Shown one piece after another: positions 34,750 through 44,167 of a stretch of DNA of 64,000 nt (its first letter is position 1; each line of letters opens with the position of its first letter). The notes beneath the pieces were generated by a model, which was not told the DNA's origin, ran no database searches, and saw only the letters and a list, made by a program, of their open reading frames with translations. The stretch covers positions 62,001-126,000 of the forward strand of contig NZ_SCUT01000050.1 of the NCBI RefSeq assembly GCF_004297265.1, given 5' to 3'. The translations under genes were made by a program, and so were the position numbers. The stretch comes from Reyranella sp. (GTDB lineage: Bacteria > Pseudomonadota > Alphaproteobacteria > Reyranellales > Reyranellaceae).

Positions 34750-35893
34750 AGGCCGCGATCGCGACGGGAAGCCCGGCAAGCCGTGAGCCGTCCTCCGAGA
34801 AGTAGAGGGCATCGTCGGCCGAGATGGCGGCGCGGACTTCGTCGCCGGGCCGGAACGCGAGCGCCCGGCCGGCACGGGCGACGAGAAGAGCTTCCCCGCC
34901 GTCCCGGCCAGCGAGATGGACGAGGCCGTCATGCCCGTGATCCTCGATTCGCGCGACCCGCAACAGAGGTCTGCTCTCGTCATGGCCTGGGGCGATCCGC
35001 ACATTCTCGGGCCGAACCGCCACACTCACCTTCTGGCCGGCCGTGGTGCCGAGGCGCACATCGAAGACGAAGCCGCCGGCCAGCACGCGACCCGACGCGT
35101 CGGCCACGCCGTCCAGGACATTGATCGTCGGCGTGCCGACGAAGCGTGCGACCGCGAGGGAGACGGGATCGCGATAGATTTCCGCGGGCGTGCCGAACTG
35201 GGCCACCCGGCCTCCCAGCATCACCGCGACGCGGTCGGAAATCGCCAGCGCCTCGCCCTGGTCGTGCGTGACGAAGACGCAGGCGACCCCGAAGGCCCGC
35301 TGGATCTGCACGATCTCGTCACGCGCCTGCACCCGCACCTTGGCATCGAGACTGGAGAGCGGCTCGTCGAGCAGCAGCAGCCGGCTGTCGCGCACAAGGG
35401 CGCGGCCGATCGCAACACGCTGACGTTGCCCGCCGGACAACCGTCCGGGCACGCGGTCGATCACGCCTTGGATATCGAGACGGCCGGCGATGTCGTCGAC
35501 CGCGCCGTCGATCTCGCGCTCGATCGACCGCACCGACGGCGAGAACCGCAGCGGGCCGAGCATCCGTTGCAGCCGGGTCAGCCGGCGGGCGCGCAGCGGC
35601 AGGGCAATGTTTTGCCGGCCGGTGAGATGTGGATAGAGAGCCAGCGACTGGAAGACCATCGCCACGTTGCGGGCGCCGGGCGGCAAGCTGGAAACGTCAC
35701 GCGATCCGATCTGAACCACGCCGCGGTCTGCGCGCTCCAGGCCGGCGACGATCCGCAGCAGGGTCGACTTTCCGCAGCCCGAGGGGCCGAGCAGGCTGAC
35801 GATCTCACCCTCTGCAACGGTGAGATCGATATCCGCCAGCACGGCCCCGGAGCCGAACGACTTGCAGACGCCTCGTACGCTGAGAGCCGGCAC
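34736..35893 (-). CDS. ABC transporter ATP-binding protein, MalK/UgpC type
   Basis: A 385-residue ATPase. Walker A GPSGCGKST is at about 36-44, the Q-loop in MVFQSLALYPH, signature LSGGQRQR, Walker B LLLLDEPLSSLD, the switch His in VTHDQ, and a C-terminal TOBE region after about 240. Between the Q-loop helix and the signature there is an extra stretch (about LQRMLGPLRFSPSVRSIERE) compared with the usual MalK, perhaps an alphaproteobacterial subgroup feature. It follows the dioxygenase gene by 24 bases and serves the two downstream permeases. Confidence 0.93.
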   Translation of the reverse strand: MPALSVRGVCKSFGSGAVLADIDLTVAEGEIVSLLGPSGCGKSTLLRIVAGLERADRGVVQIGSRDVSSLPPGARNVAMVFQSLALYPHLTGRQNIALPLRARRLTRLQRMLGPLRFSPSVRSIEREIDGAVDDIAGRLDIQGVIDRVPGRLSGGQRQRVAIGRALVRDSRLLLLDEPLSSLDAKVRVQARDEIVQIQRAFGVACVFVTHDQGEALAISDRVAVMLGGRVAQFGTPAEIYRDPVSLAVARFVGTPTINVLDGVADASGRVLAGGFVFDVRLGTTAGQKVSVAVRPENVRIAPGHDESRPLLRVARIEDHGHDGLVHLAGRDGGEALLVARAGRALAFRPGDEVRAAISADDALYFSEDGSRLAGLPVAIAAYARG

Positions 35894-35917
35894 GCTACCC
35901 CCGAAACAAACGCATGT

Positions 35918-37018
35918 TCACGCGAAGGCTGGCGTCAGCGGTTCCATCGGAATGGTGAGCGCCTTGCGGTTGGGAATGTTGACGCCGCCCCGCACCGTGC
36001 CGCGCTCGATATGGACCCAGCGCTCGGCGATCGCGGGATGGAGCTCGCGCCCGTCGGGCAGCGAAATCCAGATGCGCATCAGGTGGCGCTTCTTCGCGGG
36101 ATCGGGCCCGTCCTCGAAAGGGGTGCGCGAATGGAAGACGACATGGTTGTGCACGAACTGAAAATCCCCGGCCTCGAACGGAATCTTCACCGAGAAGGCC
36201 GGATCGTCGCAGATCGAGAAGAACAGCTCAGCCGCCTGCCACTGCTGCTCGGTCATCGGCGGCGCGTCGGTAAAGCGGCGGGCCGACTTCAGGTACTCGA
36301 GCAGAGGCGCGTAACCGGTGAAGGTACAGTCCTGCCACATGAACACCGGAATGCGCATCCAGGGGAACTTGCCTTCCGGCACCTCGCCCCGGCGATCGAC
36401 GGTGACCGGCTGATAGAGCGCGCGGCAGAGATCGGGAGCCCGCCGCATCATCTCGTCGTGCACGGCGATGCCGCTGACCAGCGCGCTCTCGCCTCCTGCC
36501 ATCGCGGTATGCAGGCAGCACAGGCCGACCAGGTCGCAGGAGTCCGAATGAAACGACAGGCCCGCGGAGGTCTGGGTCAGGCGCTTGTTGTAGTCGTCGA
36601 CCTTTGTCCCGATGTCGATGACATGCCCGATCATGTGGCCGTTGCGGTTCTGCGGAACGACGTCGCCGAGGTGCGAGGCCAATCCCCAGTACATGCGCAT
36701 GATCGTGTCGCGATCGTACTTGTGTACCGGCAGGCCGCGCAGATAGCCGAAGCCGTAGCGGTCCATGATGTCGGCACGCAGGGTGGCGACCTTCGCGGCG
36801 AGGGTCGGCAGGGGGAAGTGCTCGCGGCGCAGATCGAGGATGTCACCGACCACGATCCCGGAGTGAGCGGCGGCCGTTTCCAACTCGGCCACCTCCGCCT
36901 CCGTCAAATAGTGGATCCACGACTTGTCCGCAGCGAGATCGGCGCTCTTCCAAGCCAGCCGGCCACCGATGGGACCTGGCGCCGGGTCGAGCCCGGGCGT
37001 GCTGTTCGGTTGGTTCAA
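35918..37018 (-). CDS. TauD/TfdA-family Fe(II)/2-oxoglutarate dioxygenase
   Basis: A 366-residue non-heme iron dioxygenase. The metal motif is HSD at about 157-159 (GLSFHSDSCDLVGL) and the distal His is near 296 (VVFHSRTPFED), with a 2-oxoglutarate Arg in KKRHLMRIWIS. It is longer than taurine dioxygenase by about 80 residues and the substrate is not identifiable. TTG 37018 is preferred as the start because GGAGG lies seven bases before it; the GTG at 37036 has none. It heads an operon with a CUT1 importer, so the importer's cargo may be its substrate. A palindromic LysR-type box lies about 80 bases upstream. Confidence 0.85.
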   Translation of the reverse strand: MNQPNSTPGLDPAPGPIGGRLAWKSADLAADKSWIHYLTEAEVAELETAAAHSGIVVGDILDLRREHFPLPTLAAKVATLRADIMDRYGFGYLRGLPVHKYDRDTIMRMYWGLASHLGDVVPQNRNGHMIGHVIDIGTKVDDYNKRLTQTSAGLSFHSDSCDLVGLCCLHTAMAGGESALVSGIAVHDEMMRRAPDLCRALYQPVTVDRRGEVPEGKFPWMRIPVFMWQDCTFTGYAPLLEYLKSARRFTDAPPMTEQQWQAAELFFSICDDPAFSVKIPFEAGDFQFVHNHVVFHSRTPFEDGPDPAKKRHLMRIWISLPDGRELHPAIAERWVHIERGTVRGGVNIPNRKALTIPMEPLTPAFA

Positions 37019-37097
37019 GACTTCGCCTCCATGCACACAAACGTCGATGCACGGAGACTAAGGGGCGGAGAATACGCTTTGATAACAAAGCCACAGG

Positions 37098-37114
37098 CCT
37101 TGCTTATCGCAAGG
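37098..37114. promoter_or_regulatory. LysR-type operator candidate
   Basis: The palindrome CCTTGC-TTATC-GCAAGG contains the T-N11-A spacing of LysR-type boxes (T at 37100, A at 37112). It lies between the lysR gene (stop at 37117) and the dioxygenase gene it probably controls, about 80 bases before the latter's start. A low-GC stretch next to it (TTTGATAACAAAG) may hold the promoter. Confidence 0.6.
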
Positions 37115-37116
37115 TA

Positions 37117-38079
37117 TCACCGCTTCTTATTCGGACACGAACATGCGAGGCGTTGTTGCTGGGACTCCGCTGACGCACGGATCTCGGACAAGAGGGCCCG
37201 CAGCCCGGAATCGAGCACCTTGTCGGTGCGCAATATCAGCGAAAGGCGGCGGCGCACCGGCTGCGCGAGACGGCGGCGGACGATCGTATCGGGCATCGAT
37301 CTCGTCGCCAGATCGGGAATCAGCGACACGCCGAGGCCGGCGCCCACCAGCACCTTGATGGCCTCGATGCTGCCCAGCTCCATGGTGGGGATGGGGCTCA
37401 CGCCCCCCGCCCGAAACCAGCCGTTGACGATATCCCGCGTGCGGCCCGCCGGGTCGAACAGGATCAGCGGCAGGTGCGAGAAATCCTGCGGCCGCAACGG
37501 GTCGGGAAGCTGAAGTTCCAGTCGCTTCGGCAGGATGGCGACCAGCTCCTCGTCGAACACATGCTCGAGGTGGATCGCAGGATTCGACTTGAGCTCGTGC
37601 GCGGTCACCAGCCCGACATCGATGGCGCCCTCTTCGACACCGGAGACGATATCGGACGTGTTGCCCGTCACCACGACCAGCTGCAGGTTCGGCATTGACG
37701 TCTGCGCGCGTGCGAGCGGTTCGGGCAGGAAATGAATGCAGGCCGTAGCACCCGTCCCCAGGCGGACCAACCCCGTATCGGCTTCGCGGAATGCGGCGAC
37801 GGCCGGCTCGATTTGATCCAGCGCGGCGAAGGCGCGCCGCACCGGCTCGATCATCGCGCGACCGGCGGGTGTCGGCAGCATGCGGATGCCTACCCGTTCG
37901 ATCAGGCGAACGCGCAGCACCGTCTCCAGCTCCTGTAGCTGCTGACTGACGGCTGGCTGCGTGACGCCAAGGGTCCGCGCCGCCATCGAGGCGCTGCCGT
38001 TCTCGGCAGTGAGCAGGAAGGCGCGTAGTTGGCGCAGGGTGACGGCGGCCTTGGCACCGCTTCTCGGTCTGGTCGCCAC
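37117..38079 (-). CDS. LysR-family transcriptional regulator
   Basis: A 320-residue LysR regulator with the N-terminal winged helix at about 14-75 (LRQLRAFLLTAENGSASMAA, LGVTQPAVSQQLQELE) and a periplasmic-binding-like effector domain from about 100 (GATACIHFLPEPL, DVGLVTAHEL, LILFDPAGR, GAGLGVSLIPDL). The start is GTG 38079. It is read in the same direction as the dioxygenase-transporter operon, separated by about 98 bases containing a palindromic box. The effector is likely the imported compound or a derivative. Confidence 0.9.
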   Translation of the reverse strand: MATRPRSGAKAAVTLRQLRAFLLTAENGSASMAARTLGVTQPAVSQQLQELETVLRVRLIERVGIRMLPTPAGRAMIEPVRRAFAALDQIEPAVAAFREADTGLVRLGTGATACIHFLPEPLARAQTSMPNLQLVVVTGNTSDIVSGVEEGAIDVGLVTAHELKSNPAIHLEHVFDEELVAILPKRLELQLPDPLRPQDFSHLPLILFDPAGRTRDIVNGWFRAGGVSPIPTMELGSIEAIKVLVGAGLGVSLIPDLATRSMPDTIVRRRLAQPVRRRLSLILRTDKVLDSGLRALLSEIRASAESQQQRLACSCPNKKR

Positions 38080-38208
38080 GGTCGGGACTCGTTCGCTCGC
38101 AGCTTCGGGGGCGTGTAGTTGCGGGCCAATCCCGCCATGCTCATAAGGTCGATTCGAGCACAGACCCGAGAAAGTCTTATGACGATTGCGCCGCGGAACG
38201 AAGCCGCG

Positions 38209-38640
38209 TTACAGAACGGTGGCAGAAGCCGATGCCCTCAGATGGACGTAGGCAAGATAGTTCGCCTCGTGCCACTTCATGGTGAAACTCTGGGCCAGCT
38301 GGTCCAGGGCATCCCTCGACACCGCAGCTCTGGTTTCGGCGAGGAATCGAGCGAGCTGGCTTTTATCCATGACGTCGATGCCTGAAAGTCGTGATTGGCA
38401 CTTCACGATGGCTTCCAAGGCCACTTTCTTTTGCGCCAGAGACCAGCCCTGTATGGATCCTGGTTCGGGAGACCGCCCGCTTCTCGTCCGCAAGAACGAT
38501 CCGAACATGTGATCCAACGGCGTCGGTGCGGCTTCCCCGCCGGCCAGGGTGCCGTCGTCGACGATGTACAATCGCCGGCCGCCGATCACCAGCTCCCGGC
38601 CGAGCCATCGTCGGATTGTCGATGCCAATCGCGTGAGCAT
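38209..38640 (-). CDS. Hypothetical protein, unrecognised
   Basis: A 143-codon frame starting MLTRLASTIRRWLGRELV. I do not recognise a family. It has an amphipathic basic N terminus, a DHMFGSFLRTRSG segment, and helical stretches (LAQKKVALEAIVKCQSRL, SQLARFLAETRAAVSRDALDQL). There is no signal peptide or membrane helix. Base composition is less GC-rich than its neighbours and it stands alone between a LysR gene and an alcohol-dehydrogenase gene, so it may be acquired DNA. It has no strong ribosome site and could be spurious. Confidence 0.45.
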   Translation of the reverse strand: MLTRLASTIRRWLGRELVIGGRRLYIVDDGTLAGGEAAPTPLDHMFGSFLRTRSGRSPEPGSIQGWSLAQKKVALEAIVKCQSRLSGIDVMDKSQLARFLAETRAAVSRDALDQLAQSFTMKWHEANYLAYVHLRASASATVL

Positions 38641-38735
38641 CGACGAGAGATAGGGCCTTCATGTTTCAGCCCGATGATCGCTCCAGCGACTGCTTTCAAT
38701 GTCGCGACTGGCAAGCCGATTGATGCGGGCCTGAC

Positions 38736-39866
38736 CTAACCGTGCGGCACCAGGACCTGCCGCACGGTGGCGACGTCCTGCAGGCGGTCGAAGCCTTCGT
38801 TGAGCTGGTCGAAGCCGATGCGCTGGCTGACCATGCGGTCGACCGGCAGCTTGCCCTGCTGGTAGAGCGCGATGAAGCGCGGGATGTCGCGCACTGGCAC
38901 GCAGCTTCCCATGTAGGAGCCCTTGATCGTCTTCTCCTCGCTGACCAGCATGCTCTGCTTGAACGAGAAGTCGGCGACGATGGGCGAGAGGCCCGCGGTC
39001 ACCGTCGTGCCGCCCCAGCGCGTCACCAGATAGGCCGTCTCCATCGCCTTGATGGTGCCGGCGAGATCGAAGGCATAGTCGACGCCGCCATTGGTGAGGT
39101 CGCGCACCTGCTGCACGTGATCCACGTCCTTGGCATTGACAGTGTCTGTCGCGCCGAGCTGGCGGGCGAGGCCGAGCTTCTCGTCGGAGAGATCGATGGC
39201 CACGATGCGGCCGGCGCCCGCGAGCACCGCGCCCATCAGGCCGCTCAGCCCCACGCCGCCCAGGCCGACGATCGCGACCGAGCTGCCCGGCTCGATCCTG
39301 CCGGTGTTCACCACCGCGCCCACGCCCGTGACGACGGCGCATCCGAACAGCGCCGCCACGTCGAGCGGCAGGCTCCTGTCGATCACCACGATCGAGCCGC
39401 GGTCGACCACGGCATATTCGGCGTAGCAGGAAACGCCGGAATGATGGTTCACCGGCTTGCCATCCAGGTGCAGGCGATGATGGCCCGACAGGAGCTGACC
39501 GGCGGCGCGCGGGCTGATCGAGCGTTCGCAGATGTAGGGACGGCCTTCGAGGCAGCGCCGGCAGCGGCCGCAGCTCACGTTGAAGGTGAAGCAGACATGG
39601 TCGCCGACCTTCACGTCATGGACGCCCGCGCCCACTTCGACGATCTCGCCGGAGCCTTCGTGCCCCAGCACGATCGGAACGGGGCGCGGCCGGTCGCCGT
39701 TGATTAGCGACAGGTCGGAGTGGCAGAGGCCGCCGCCGCCCACCTTGACCAGGACCTCGCCCTCGCCCGGCGGGTCGAGATCGACCTCGACGACCTGGAT
39801 GGGCTTCGACTTCGCGAAGGGGCGGGGCGCACCGCAGACCGTGAGAACGCCGGCTTTCATTTTCAT
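38736..39866 (-). CDS. Zinc-dependent medium-chain alcohol dehydrogenase
   Basis: A 376-residue MDR-family dehydrogenase. Catalytic zinc ligands lie in LCHSD (about 48-52), GHEG (about 69-72) and FGCAVVTG (about 175). The structural zinc site has four cysteines in CGRCRRCLEGRPYIC. The NAD site is GLGGVGLSG. It resembles aryl-alcohol/class III-like enzymes. The start overlaps the stop of the SDR gene by one base (TGATG), so the two act together, probably as successive oxidoreductases on one alcohol or aldehyde. The substrate is unknown. Confidence 0.9.
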   Translation of the reverse strand: MKMKAGVLTVCGAPRPFAKSKPIQVVEVDLDPPGEGEVLVKVGGGGLCHSDLSLINGDRPRPVPIVLGHEGSGEIVEVGAGVHDVKVGDHVCFTFNVSCGRCRRCLEGRPYICERSISPRAAGQLLSGHHRLHLDGKPVNHHSGVSCYAEYAVVDRGSIVVIDRSLPLDVAALFGCAVVTGVGAVVNTGRIEPGSSVAIVGLGGVGLSGLMGAVLAGAGRIVAIDLSDEKLGLARQLGATDTVNAKDVDHVQQVRDLTNGGVDYAFDLAGTIKAMETAYLVTRWGGTTVTAGLSPIVADFSFKQSMLVSEEKTIKGSYMGSCVPVRDIPRFIALYQQGKLPVDRMVSQRIGFDQLNEGFDRLQDVATVRQVLVPHG

Positions 39867-40609
39867 CAGGCTATTCCTCCATCGACCCGGACCAGCGATC
39901 CGGTGGTGAAACTCGATTTGCTCGACGCGAGATAGAGCGCCGCTGTCACGATCTCTTCCGGCTGGCCGCTGCGCCTGAGCGCCGCCGTCGGATTGGCCTT
40001 GTGCTCGTCCGGCCAGGCCTTGGACACGTCGGTCAGGAACCGACCCGGCGAGATGGTGTTCACCCTCACCTTCGGGCCGTATTCGAACGCGAAAGCCTCG
40101 GTCAGCGCGTTGAGCGCCGCCTTGGCGCCGGCGTAGGGGGCGATCTGCGGCCGCGGACGCAGGGCCCCGGCGCTGGAGACGTTGATGATCGAACCACCCT
40201 CGCCCGCCGCCATGCGGCTGCCGACCAGCGACATCAGGCGGAACGGCGCCTTGAAGTTCAGCGACACGATGCGGTCGAACAGCTGCTCGGAGGTTTCGAG
40301 CGACGAGGGCGCAAGCGGCGACGAGCCGGCATTGTTCACCAGGATGTCGACCTTGCCGAAGGCCGCATAGGCGGCATCGACCAGGTCGTCGAGTTCGGAC
40401 CAGTTGGCGACGTTGCAGGCATGGGTTGCCGCGTTGCGGCCCATCGCCCGCACCTCGGCGGCGGCCCTGTCGCAGGCCTCGAGCTTGCGGCTGGTGATGA
40501 AGACGTCGGCACCGTGCGCGGCAAAGGCCTTCACCATCTGGTAACCCAGCCCGCGGCTGCCGCCGGTGACGAGGGCGACCTTGCCCGTGAGATCGAAGTA
40601 GTCGGTCAT
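39866..40609 (-). CDS. Short-chain dehydrogenase/reductase
   Basis: A 247-residue classical SDR. The cofactor motif TGGSRGLG is at about 15-22, NNAG at 92-95, catalytic Ser at 145-146 and Tyr159/Lys163 (YAGAK). It has the short C terminus LVRVDGGIA typical of FabG-like enzymes. The start MTDYFDLTGK at 40609 is chosen; the frame to 40648 adds residues unlike the family. It is the first gene of a two-gene operon with the zinc alcohol dehydrogenase and is divergent from the transglutaminase-DUF2126 gene, 107 bases away. Confidence 0.9.
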   Translation of the reverse strand: MTDYFDLTGKVALVTGGSRGLGYQMVKAFAAHGADVFITSRKLEACDRAAAEVRAMGRNAATHACNVANWSELDDLVDAAYAAFGKVDILVNNAGSSPLAPSSLETSEQLFDRIVSLNFKAPFRLMSLVGSRMAAGEGGSIINVSSAGALRPRPQIAPYAGAKAALNALTEAFAFEYGPKVRVNTISPGRFLTDVSKAWPDEHKANPTAALRRSGQPEEIVTAALYLASSKSSFTTGSLVRVDGGIA

Positions 40610-40716
40610 GATGAGGCGCCCGGTCAAGAAAGGATCATGACAGAGCATAGCGCCACTTCCTTGCTTAGTGGCATGTCACTTGCTTAGTCTGTCTCGGAGC
40701 GAAACAGCAGGCCGTC

Positions 40717-43700
40717 ATGAGCATCCACGTCGCGCTGCATCATCGGACGACCTACCGGTACGACCGACCCATCGAACTGGGGCCGCAGATCGTCCGTCTG
40801 CGTCCAGCCCCCCATAGCCGGACCCCCGTCCTGTCCTATTCGCTGAAGGTCACGCCGGCCCAGCATTTCATCAACTGGCAGCAGGATCCGCAGGGAAATC
40901 ACCTCGCCCGGCTGGTATTTCCCGAGAAGACCGACCTGTTCGAGGTCACGGTCGACCTGGTGGCCGACATGTCGGTCATCAACCCGTTCGACTTCTTCCT
41001 GGAACCCTCGGCCGAGAAATGGCCCTTCGCCTACGATCCCTCGCTGGCCGAGGAGATCGCGCCGTTCCGCAAGCTGGAACCGCTGGGGCCGAGGCTGTCG
41101 GCCTGGCTCGCATCGGTCGACCGCAAGGAACAGCGCACGGTCGATTTCATCGTCGGCCTGAATGCCCGCCTGCAACGCGAAATCGGCTACATCGTCCGCA
41201 TGGAGCCGGGCGTGCAGAGCTGCGAGGAGACGCTCGGGCGCGCCAAGGGATCGTGCCGCGACACCGGCTGGCTGCTGGTCATGATCCTGCGCCATCTGGG
41301 CTTCGCCGCGCGGTTCGCCTCGGGCTACCTGATCCAGCTCGTCGCCGACGAGAAGCCGCTCGAAGGTCCGGAAGGCCCGACGCACGATTTCACCGACCTC
41401 CACGCCTGGTGCGAGGTCTACCTGCCCGGCGCCGGCTGGATCGGCCTCGACCCGACCTCCGGCCTGCTGACCGGCGAAGGCCACATTCCCCTCGCCTGCA
41501 CGCCCGAGCCATCGAGCGCCGCGCCGATCGAAGGCGCGATCGAGAAGGCCGAGGTCGAGTTCGAACACGCAATGACGGTGACGCGCGTGCGCGAGACGCC
41601 GCGCACCACCAAGCCCTACACCGAGGACCAATGGGCCACCCTGCTCAAGGTCGGGGAGGCGATCGAACGCGACATCGGCAAGCACGACGTGCGGCTCACC
41701 ATGGGCGGCGAGCCGACCTTCGTGTCGGTCGACGACATGGACGGGCCCGAATGGAACACGCTGGCGCTGGGACCCGAGAAGCGGCGACTGGCCGGCGTGC
41801 TGTTCCGCAAGCTCGCGCACCGCTTCGCGTCGGGACCGCTGCTGCATTTCGGCCAGGGCAAATGGTATCCCGGCGAGCAGCTCCCGCGCTGGGCCCTCGG
41901 TTCCTACTGGCGCAAGGACGGCGAGCCGATCTGGCGCAATCCGCAGCTCTATGCGCTGGAGTCCAAGCCGGTCGGCGCCACCGTCGAAGCCGCGCACCGC
42001 TTCGCGCTGGCCTTCGCACAGCGCCTGCAGCTCGACCCCGACTATCTTTTTCCGGCCTACGAGGACACCTGGTACTACCTCTGGCGCGAACGGCGCCTGC
42101 CGAGCAACGTCGTGGTCGACGAAGCGAAGGTGAAGGACCCGCTGGAGCGCGAGCGCCTGGCGCGGGTCTTCGAGAAGGGCCTCGAAAGCTCGGTTGGCTA
42201 CGTGCTGCCGGTCATTCGGGATCACAATGGGCGCGACCACAACGGCCGCGGCAACGGGCATGCACATGCGCCGCGCTGGAAGAGCGGTCCGTGGTTCCTG
42301 CGCTCCGAGAAGTGCTACCTGATCCCTGGCGATTCGCCGATCGGCTACCGGCTGCCGCTGGATTCGCTGCCCTGGGCGGCGCCGGGCGACACCGACTACA
42401 TCGTCGAACCCGACCCGATGGCACCGCATCCCGACCTGCCGCCGCTCGACGCCTTCCGGCGCGCGCCAGTGCTGCGCCGCCAGGAACCGGGCCTTACGCG
42501 CGATACGGTCGGCGATGCCGAAGCCCGCCGCGAGGCGTGGCGCCGCGCGCTGGCCCCGAACACCGGCCTGGGGCCCGCCGTCGGCAGTTCGGCCGCCGGC
42601 GTCGTGCGCACCGCGATGGCCTTCGAGCCGCGCGACGGCCATCTCCACGTCTTCATGCCGCCGACGGAGCGCATGGAAGACTATCTCGACCTCGTGACGG
42701 CGCTCGAGGACACGGCCGAGGAGCAGAGCCAGCCGATCTTCATCGAGGGCTATACGCCGCCCAGTGATTCGCGGGTCCTGCACTTCAGCGTCACGCCCGA
42801 TCCCGGGGTGATCGAAGTCAATATCCACCCCTCGGCCACCTGGACCGAGGTCGTCGAACGCACGGAGATCGTCTACGAGGAAGCGCGCACGACCCGGCTC
42901 GGCGCCCAGAAGTTCATGATCGACGGGCGCCACACCGGCACCGGCGGCGGCAACCATGTCGTGCTGGGCGGCCCCACCGCCGCCGATTCGCCGATCCTGC
43001 GACGGCCCGACCTGCTGAAGAGCCTGCTGGGCTACTGGCTCAATCACCCGTCGCTCTCCTACCTCTTCTCCGGCCTGTTCATCGGCCCGACCAGCCAGCA
43101 TCCGCGGGTCGACGAGGCACGCAACGATGCGCTGCACGAGCTGGAGATCGCCTTCCGCCAGATCGCGCCCGGACGGCAGACGCCGCCATGGCTGGTCGAT
43201 CGCGTGTTCCGCAATCTGCTGGTCGACGCGACCGGCAACGCCCACCGCACCGAGTTCTGCATCGACAAGCTGTTCACGCCCGATTCTGCCGCCGGCCGGC
43301 GCGGGCTGCTGGAGCTGCGCGCCTTCGAGATGCCGCCGCACTGGCGCATGAGCGTGGCGCAGCAGGCGCTGCTGCGCGGCCTCGTCGCCAAGTTCTGGGA
43401 GCGCCCCTACGAGAGGCCGCTCAGCCGCTGGGGCACCCGCCTGCACGACGATTTCATGCTGCCGCATTTCGTGTGGCAGGACTTCAACGACGTGCTCTCG
43501 GATCTCGGCGAGGCCGGCTACGCCTTCGCCCCCGAGTGGTTCGCCCCGCATTTCGAATTCCGCTTCCCCAGACTGGGCGAGGTGGCGCAACGCGGTCTCG
43601 AACTCGAACTGCGCCATGCGCTGGAGCCGTGGCACGTGCTGGGCGAGGAGCCGGGCGGCGGCGGCACGGTGCGTTACGTCGATTCCACGGTCGAGCGCCT

Positions 43701-44112
43701 GCAGGTCAAGGTCGCCGGCTTGAACGACCAGCGCCATGTCATCGCCTGCAACGGCTGGAAGCTGCCGCTGCGCGCCACCGGCACGGCCGGCGAATACGTC
43801 GCGGGCGTGCGCTACCGCGCCTGGCAGGCGGCGAACTCGCTGCACCCGACCATCGGCGTGCACGCGCCCCTCACCTTCGACATCCACGATTCGTGGAGCG
43901 GCCGCTCGATCGGCGGCTGCACCTATCACGTGGCCCATCCCGGGGGCCGCAACTACGACCGCATGCCGGTCAACGCCAACGAGGCCGAGGCGCGCCGCCG
44001 TGCCCGGTTCTTCGCCATCGGACACACCGGCGGCCCCTCGCCGGAACCGCGGCCGCTCGACAATCCCGAGCATCCGCTGACGCTCGACCTGCGGCGGGCC
44101 CAGGGCCTATAG
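40717..44112 (+). CDS. Transglutaminase-like / DUF2126 (COG4196) protein
   Basis: A cytosolic protein of 1131 residues. The N-terminal third is a papain-fold transglutaminase-like domain with a complete triad, Cys180 (GSCRDTGWLL), His229 (LHAWCEVYL) and Asp245 (GLDPTSG), after a beta-rich bacterial transglutaminase N-terminal domain. The rest (from about 300) is the DUF2126 region, including MGGEPTFVS, GQGKWYPGEQLPRWAL, MPPTERMEDYLDL and GGGNHVVLGGP, which resembles an amidoligase-like catalytic core. It is the first gene of a three-gene set with an ATP-grasp-alpha-E fusion and a second transglutaminase. Comparative genomics has proposed a peptide-forming and peptide-cleaving system; no biochemical role is established. 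Confidence 0.9.
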   Translation: MSIHVALHHRTTYRYDRPIELGPQIVRLRPAPHSRTPVLSYSLKVTPAQHFINWQQDPQGNHLARLVFPEKTDLFEVTVDLVADMSVINPFDFFLEPSAEKWPFAYDPSLAEEIAPFRKLEPLGPRLSAWLASVDRKEQRTVDFIVGLNARLQREIGYIVRMEPGVQSCEETLGRAKGSCRDTGWLLVMILRHLGFAARFASGYLIQLVADEKPLEGPEGPTHDFTDLHAWCEVYLPGAGWIGLDPTSGLLTGEGHIPLACTPEPSSAAPIEGAIEKAEVEFEHAMTVTRVRETPRTTKPYTEDQWATLLKVGEAIERDIGKHDVRLTMGGEPTFVSVDDMDGPEWNTLALGPEKRRLAGVLFRKLAHRFASGPLLHFGQGKWYPGEQLPRWALGSYWRKDGEPIWRNPQLYALESKPVGATVEAAHRFALAFAQRLQLDPDYLFPAYEDTWYYLWRERRLPSNVVVDEAKVKDPLERERLARVFEKGLESSVGYVLPVIRDHNGRDHNGRGNGHAHAPRWKSGPWFLRSEKCYLIPGDSPIGYRLPLDSLPWAAPGDTDYIVEPDPMAPHPDLPPLDAFRRAPVLRRQEPGLTRDTVGDAEARREAWRRALAPNTGLGPAVGSSAAGVVRTAMAFEPRDGHLHVFMPPTERMEDYLDLVTALEDTAEEQSQPIFIEGYTPPSDSRVLHFSVTPDPGVIEVNIHPSATWTEVVERTEIVYEEARTTRLGAQKFMIDGRHTGTGGGNHVVLGGPTAADSPILRRPDLLKSLLGYWLNHPSLSYLFSGLFIGPTSQHPRVDEARNDALHELEIAFRQIAPGRQTPPWLVDRVFRNLLVDATGNAHRTEFCIDKLFTPDSAAGRRGLLELRAFEMPPHWRMSVAQQALLRGLVAKFWERPYERPLSRWGTRLHDDFMLPHFVWQDFNDVLSDLGEAGYAFAPEWFAPHFEFRFPRLGEVAQRGLELELRHALEPWHVLGEEPGGGGTVRYVDSTVERLQVKVAGLNDQRHVIACNGWKLPLRATGTAGEYVAGVRYRAWQAANSLHPTIGVHAPLTFDIHDSWSGRSIGGCTYHVAHPGGRNYDRMPVNANEAEARRRARFFAIGHTGGPSPEPRPLDNPEHPLTLDLRRAQGL

Positions 44113-44167
44113 TTCGCCCGCCTCACAGGCAGTCCGACCGTTCGTCTCAACATCTGTTTCCGGGCCC

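Noticed and set aside
34916..37513. 865-codon plus-strand frame across the ABC ATPase, dioxygenase and LysR genes
   Set aside because: Antisense shadow; all three minus-strand genes have intact motifs.
40684..44073. 1129-codon open frame on the minus strand opposite the transglutaminase-DUF2126 gene
   Set aside because: High-GC codon bias leaves the opposite strand open; the product has no domain and is low-complexity in Arg, Gly, Ala and Val, while the plus strand shows a complete catalytic triad.
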